This document shows positions 58,770 to 64,000 of a stretch of 64,000 nt of DNA, piece by piece. The position numbers and the translations under genes are program-made. The notes beneath the pieces are model-generated. The model had not been told where the DNA came from. It made no database searches and saw nothing but the letters and a program-made list of their open reading frames with translations. Origin of the DNA: Coffea arabica (lineage: Eukaryota; Streptophyta; Magnoliopsida; Gentianales; Rubiaceae); NCBI RefSeq assembly GCF_036785885.1, contig NC_092326.1, positions 38,898,287 to 38,962,286 of the forward strand. The letters run 5' to 3'. How positions within the stretch are numbered: the stretch's first letter is position 1; each line of letters opens with the position of its first letter.

Positions 58770-59330
58770 AGGCCTTATCATGAATAGTGCCAGCCAGCAA
58801 AGAAAGGGGCAGCGCTACTACACACGCTCGGAGTATAGATTTCATCTTACTCGCTTTTGCTTTATGCAATGTTAAGTGTCACAACATATTTATATATTAA
58901 TTATTTATGTATAATATAAATAATAATTTAAAATATATATATATAAATCTAAAAAATTTTTAATTACTGATGTACCTATTTCTGAGCTCCTAAAGGCATC
59001 AAATTGCAACTATCAAGAGTAATATTAACAATAAATGTTAAGGAAAAAAATTTTTGTTTAGAACCCATCGAAGGGCAGTGGCGCGTGAGAGCAGAATTTT
59101 GAACATATGCGCGTGTGCATGTAAAAGAGTGCGTTTTCCGTTTCAGTAGCGCACAAAAATTTTTCAGCTTGGACTGTAATATTTCCTTTCAATCTTTTTG
59201 CATAATTGTTGCCGAATTTGATTCTCTCTGCTCCCTCTTTGTAAGTTTCTCTCCCTCCTAAACCTCTTGGCAATTTCCCTCACTCAAAATTCACTGCCCG
59301 CCGATTTCTTCATCGGTGATTCTATATTCT
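58770..59330 (+). promoter_or_regulatory. Promoter and leader of the DRM gene (second copy of the duplicated segment)
   Basis: It carries CTTATCATGAATAGTGCCAG, GAGTATAGATTTCATCTTAC, CAATGTTAAGTGTCACA, TGGCGCGTGA, TTCTCTCCCTCCTAAACCTC and CCCTCACTCAAAATTC, matching the copy at 55609-56075. The TGACGTCA site of that copy is not conserved here. The pyrimidine-rich leader (about 59220-59330) probably begins the transcript. Confidence 0.65.
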
Positions 59331-59932
59331 AGCTCTGCATGCTTCTCTGCAATCTAAGTCAATCTCATTTTTTTATCCTGTTTACGGTTGGAAAACTGTT
59401 TTTTCTCATTCATTTTCAGTTCTTTTTAATGGGGTTTTCGGGGTTTTTTGTTTCGTTATGAATGCAGATTAGTAGTACTCCCACATTGTTGAAGTATACA
59501 AAAGTATTCAAGTCAAGATCACGTTTTCTATCTGTTTCCTGAGCTAAATTTTGCTGGGTTGGATTTTGTTTTTGTCTGATAAATTATTACATCAGTTTTG
59601 CAGTGACTTTGGGATGATTGGTAATTAACTGATAGTTTTAATTGTCTTGTAATTTTGTTAAATCAAAAAGATTCTTGTTTGTTTGATAAGGAAAGAACTA
59701 ATTAAAAGAAGGGCTCGTATACTCAGGTAAAAGAAGGCCAGCACTTTTTCTGTAAAAATTCTGACCAGCATGCAGCGATTCGGATAGGAAATAGCAATTT
59801 TGTTTAAGCTTGAGCTTTTCAGATTAGATGGTAATTTATGAATATCCCTGTGAAGAAGAAGGGGGGAAACATGCTTTGACTTGTATTGGGAATTTATTGT
59901 TGACCCTTCTGTTCTTTCGTTTTTATTGTCAG

Positions 59933-59996
59933 TGAACAGGTTGGGAATTTGCTATTGAGGAGATATTGACTTGGGATTCTTGAAAATTCTCGAGAA
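59933..59996 (+). other. Last leader exon of the DRM gene
   Basis: An acceptor TTGTCAG ends at 59932. The stretch 59933-59996 has no ATG before the one at 59997, which sits at the exon edge directly before a GT donor. The leader intron before it would begin somewhere after 59300. Confidence 0.55.
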
Positions 59997-62900
59997 ATGG
60001 TAAAATGTTGCTCAATTGTTTAGAAATTCTTGTTTAGTAATCTTCTTGCTGAAGTATATTCTCATTGCTTTGGTGGCTTCTTGCTGAAGTGCATGCTGCT
60101 TTAATAATCACAATTGGGTGCTTCTGTAAATCAGCTTTTACCATTTCTACGATTAAATAAATAAAACAAGCTAAAAGACAAAGCTGAAAGCAGGTGAACA
60201 CAACTCAAGATTAATTCCTAAGCCCAATTTGGGATTTGTAATGGTTTGTACTAAGTAGTTTTGCTACTGGATTTCTCAGTGAAGTGCTTAATGTGGGTGT
60301 TCGGGATATTACTTGCACTAGGTACTTATTTTTACTTACTAGTCTTTGGTTTTAATTCTTAATAACTGATTCTATGCATAGTCGTATTCTTAATGTTGCA
60401 GTAAAATAGTGAAACTTTATGTTTAATTTCTTAAACTGAATAGTTATCTCAAACCTACAAAATATTAGTTTGTGCAAAAAGTTCTGCTGATTAAAGTGCT
60501 CTAGTCCTAGAATTATCGGAAGATGATCATCAGACACCCTCAAAATGCTTAGTTTCATAAAAAAAGCTTCTTAAAAGGACTGCTGCAACTCCAGCTGAAT
60601 TTAAGCTGTCGAGACAAGCCCATGGAGACTTAGAAGCAGCTATTAGAAAAACTTTTTTACTTCAATTTCTATGCTGTGTAATGTTCTTTCTTTTCAGGAG
60701 AGTAATGCGTCTGGGGATGACTTTGGTGACATTGATTGGAATACTGAAGATGAACTAGAAATTTCAGAAATACCAATTTCTACTTCGAACTTGCCCACTC
60801 CTGGTGGTGTGACAATTGTTTGCAATGGCGAGGTATATGCTTTAAACTTTTCCATTGATAGTAGAGTTAATAAACACTTCTTTTGTTGTTTTCGGGTACA
60901 AAGTGATAAATAATTGTGTGAATTGTATTAACGGCTGTGGCACAACATAATTATTTATCGTATTATTTTATGCCCAACCTTAATAATCTTACCTCCTATT
61001 TGTCCATAGGAAAGCTCATCTGCTCATTCTTCCAATTCCAAGTTGATTCAGCATTTCGTGGGGATGGGATTTCCAGATAAATTGGTGGTCAAAGCAATTG
61101 AAGAAATTGGTATCTACATTTCTATTCCATGTAGAGAATCATGTTCATCTTTCAAAGTTTTGCTAGTGACATTGTTTATTAAATGCACAGGAGAAGGCAG
61201 TTCCGAAGGGAAAATACTAGATACGGTTCTTACATACTTGGTGAGTGATGTCAGTACCATTGAGACTTACTACTCATTGCTTCATCATGTTTATCGTAGG
61301 TTACAGTCTTTGGGTGGGTGCGTGCTGTGTCAGCACATCTCTGTGCCTGCTTATTTTTCTTGTCTTCCACATCAATCTTGATTGTTACACATGATTAGGA
61401 GGAGCAAATTCTGGGAGAAGTATTTGTTTAATGTAAACTTTACCACGTCAGATGCATCTGCAGCTATATAAGAATCATGGTTTGGCTATTCAGCATGCAA
61501 GGCATCAATTTTGCAAACTGATTGGCTCCCCTGCTAATATCTGTTTGTGGTATAGAAGTATTACAAATTGCTTGATTGCATCTGACATAGTCTACTTTGA
61601 AGTGATTTAATGTTGTACGTGGTTAGATTGAACAGTGTTTTTTAAAAATAATCTGTTTGCTACAAAGACCTGTGTGTTTCTCATACTGCTTGCTTAAATT
61701 TCTCATCTAAGTACCCAAATATTCAATCCATGAAAAATAATTTTCATTCATTACTTTAGATACTTGTGTCCGTATACTGTAGATTTTCTGTCGTTTTCTT
61801 TATTTCTTTCTGGTGACTGATGCATGTCATGATTTAAAAAATATTACTTTTATAGTTTTGGTATTTCTATGTCTCTCTGCTTTGAGTTTTTACATGATTA
61901 TTCTTTTACCAATTTTCTTGTGATGCTTGGTTCTGTGCCTTTCTCCCTCTAATGGTAATGCTAGCAGCTACTTCTGGTGCGTACACTCTTATTCCTTTTC
62001 ATTGGAATGAGAGTTTAAGACCATTAAGGCATTCTTTCTTTCATATGTAGGATCTTTTATTACAGAGGTATGTTGTTTGGTGCTCTTTGTCCAACAATGA
62101 TGAAAGGCAACTAGTTTGAAATTTATAAAACCATGAATATGCAACTTGTACTCTACATTATTAAAGTTTTGAAGTATGACTGTTAAATGAGTTAGGCTAC
62201 TTCTGGTTCTGATTTCATTGAAATTAAAATGATCAAGCTGACTTTTTAAGGCTGCAGGGTGTTTGATTAATAAATGAAATAATTGCACTAGGCTTTTGAT
62301 TTTCCAGTGTAGACACAGAAAATTCAAAGAGTCAGAGAAAAATGCTTATAATATTCTATGAAGGCTTCTTGTGCTTTTAGCAGTCAAGTATGGTAGTCAT
62401 TAGAATGAGAAGAATAGTAAAACATCCCACGTGTTATTCACGGATGAAAACTTTCCTGAAGAATGGGATTCTCTATTGGCTGATTCAATGGCAATAATTT
62501 GCTGCACGCAGATTTGTAGTCCTTTAGAGATTCATGGTTTGACTTTTTCTTGCAGGAACTTCAGAATTCTAGTGAAGAGCATGGCTGTATTGACTCTGAT
62601 CAGAGCACTTCCGGTTATGATGAGAGCCTTCTTCATGATTCAGATATTGATAGCTGGTCTGATGATGATGATGAGGTTTGTGATACTTGTCCTGTTCTTT
62701 CTTAGTTCTCTTTTTTGTCCATTTATATAGTGCCGTTGTTGTGTAATACTAGATTTTGAACCAATTGTGTGTGGGGTGACAATTTCCTTCAATCTGTTGG
62801 GTGCCATTGTCAACAACTTATGTGTTTTAGTTTTATAATGGACAAAAGAGTCTTGGTTCATATGATTAACATGGTATATCCAAAAGAATTTACTTCTATC

Positions 62901-64000
62901 TCATCTAAGCCATTCCAGTGAGCAGTGTTCATGATACATGTGTTTGGATATCGAGTAAGAATATTCAAAGTTCACCACAGTTACGCTTGATAGCCAACAA
63001 TTTTTTCCCTGTTTTTCAATCTGTAGGGATTCCATCATCTGTAAAACTGGTCCAATAGCTTGTGAGTTGGATTGCACTTGTAAATGTATTGCTGGCCCTT
63101 CCTTGCATGAATTTTAGCTCAGATGCATAGGTAGCCCTCTAGTCTAAGTATATAGGATAAGTACTTGGAAGCTTTTTAAAACGGCAGAATGATTCTCTAG
63201 TTACAGCCATTTCCTCCTCAAAATCGATTTCTGCACTGCTCTTTTTATGCTATTTCTTGCTTGGAAGAAAGCTAATAAATGAGTAAAAAATGAGAAAGCT
63301 ACTTGGGAAAAAATTTCAAAGCTTTCGACTAAAGTTTACAGTATATTGGACAGCACCACCAAAGCTACTAAGAAAGCTTCAAGAATGTAACTTTTAGGCC
63401 ATGCTCTGGGTATCTTATGTATATAATTAAGAGAATTATCAAGAGAAAATTTTGCATCAATATATGGTTGGTGAACCATTCAATTGATTGGAAAATATAT
63501 GATTACAGTATTATGCCTAAAATTGATTCAAATAAATGTAAGACATGACTTTGAGTTACACACATCAAAGTTATAGAACCAAGCCTCAGATCATAGGATT
63601 TCAAATTTTAAGTTGACAAAAATATAATCTCATTGTGTCATCTCTCAATGGAAGGATTTCCTGATTCGAATGTTATCTTTATTTCCCCCGTTTGATGTCT
63701 GTTATTAGTATGCCAGAGGTGATTATATAGTATGCTTATCATATCATTATGAAATTAAAATTATCCTTATATGTTTTCAAACTAATTCTTGGGTGAGTTA
63801 TTGTTTCTTTTATAATGATTCCAGCAAATTAGAGTATGAATAAAATTTTATTCTATATTTTTATATTCTCATATTTGGTTAACCAGCATCGGAATACATA
63901 ACGAGCACCAAATGCAAGACCTTTTCTTTTGAGATTTCTGAACCACAATCCTCTGAAATGAAATTCACAATATAATAGACATTATAGTGCTCCAGAGAAG
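59997..64000 (+). CDS. DRM2: Domains-rearranged DNA methyltransferase, N-terminal part (3' end outside the window)
   Basis: DRM enzymes perform de novo cytosine methylation guided by small RNAs in the nucleus. Exons seen: 59997-59999 (ATG only), 60698-60832, 61010-61109, 61191-61240 and 62556-62675, giving 136 residues in consistent phase. The N terminus is acidic (GDDFGDIDWNTEDELE). Residues 56-96 form a UBA domain with the MGFPDKLVVKAIEEIG core, typical of DRM1/DRM2. An acidic linker follows (DSDIDSWSDDDDE). The second UBA and the rearranged catalytic domain must lie beyond base 64000: the last intron is open from 62676 to the window end. Another UBA-containing protein is possible, but the spacing and the acidic tracts match DRM proteins as I remember them. 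DRM1 and DRM2 cannot be told apart from this part. Confidence 0.75.
62676..64000. other. Intron of the DRM gene, running off the window
   Basis: After the donor GTTTGT at 62676 no exon that continues the DRM frame was found. The sequence is AT-rich without other genes. Confidence 0.6.

Overview
The window is nuclear DNA of a flowering plant, almost certainly a eudicot. It is AT-rich, its genes are split by GT-AG introns, and the proteins are plant-specific (a chloroplast lipid-import protein, a plant PPR protein, an R2R3-MYB, a DRM-type DNA methyltransferase). Intergenic DNA is full of short non-autonomous elements: tRNA-derived SINEs, MITEs, foldback elements and A-tailed fragments. No operon, CRISPR array, phage or rRNA gene was seen. 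No new multi-gene system was found. The unusual content lies in repeats, leader architecture and gene-fragment capture.

Layout. (1) 1-7060: TGD2 on the + strand, five coding exons, 390 codons, with a 5'-leader intron. Its large introns hold unexplained protein-like reading frames and a three-copy minisatellite. (2) 8204-9662: a SINE with an internally duplicated body and an old transposon remnant. (3) 10028-12448: a PHT4;6-type Golgi anion/phosphate transporter on the + strand, with an intronless CDS behind a leader intron and three short uORFs. (4) 13600-15923: two 78-nt exon-like segments, then a nearly perfect 60-bp inverted repeat. (5) 17340-18674: an intronless E-class PPR protein on the - strand. 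(6) 20692-21099: a small intronless basic protein of unknown function with a two-codon uORF overlapping its start. (7) 21100-35280: about 14 kb without a recognisable gene, rich in SINE and MITE pieces. (8) 35364-36627: a two-exon R2R3-MYB. (9) 36628-40959: intergenic, with an 885-bp TIR element. (10) 40960-52050: a 13-exon WD40 protein resembling DCAF4, a CUL4-DDB1 substrate receptor, with a 976-bp foldback element in intron 10. (11) 52364-54720: tandem repeats, one array split by a SINE with a perfect 15-bp target duplication. (12) 55609-64000: two diverged copies of one promoter/leader segment, then the 5' half of a DRM-type de novo DNA methyltransferase whose catalytic part lies beyond the window.

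The genes do not form a pathway. TGD2 acts in ER-to-chloroplast lipid import, PHT4;6 in Golgi phosphate export, the PPR protein probably in organelle RNA processing, MYB in transcription, DCAF4-like in ubiquitination, and DRM in RNA-directed DNA methylation. Exon boundaries were derived by hand from GT/AG sites, reading-frame phase and remembered family proteins. No search or alignment program was run.
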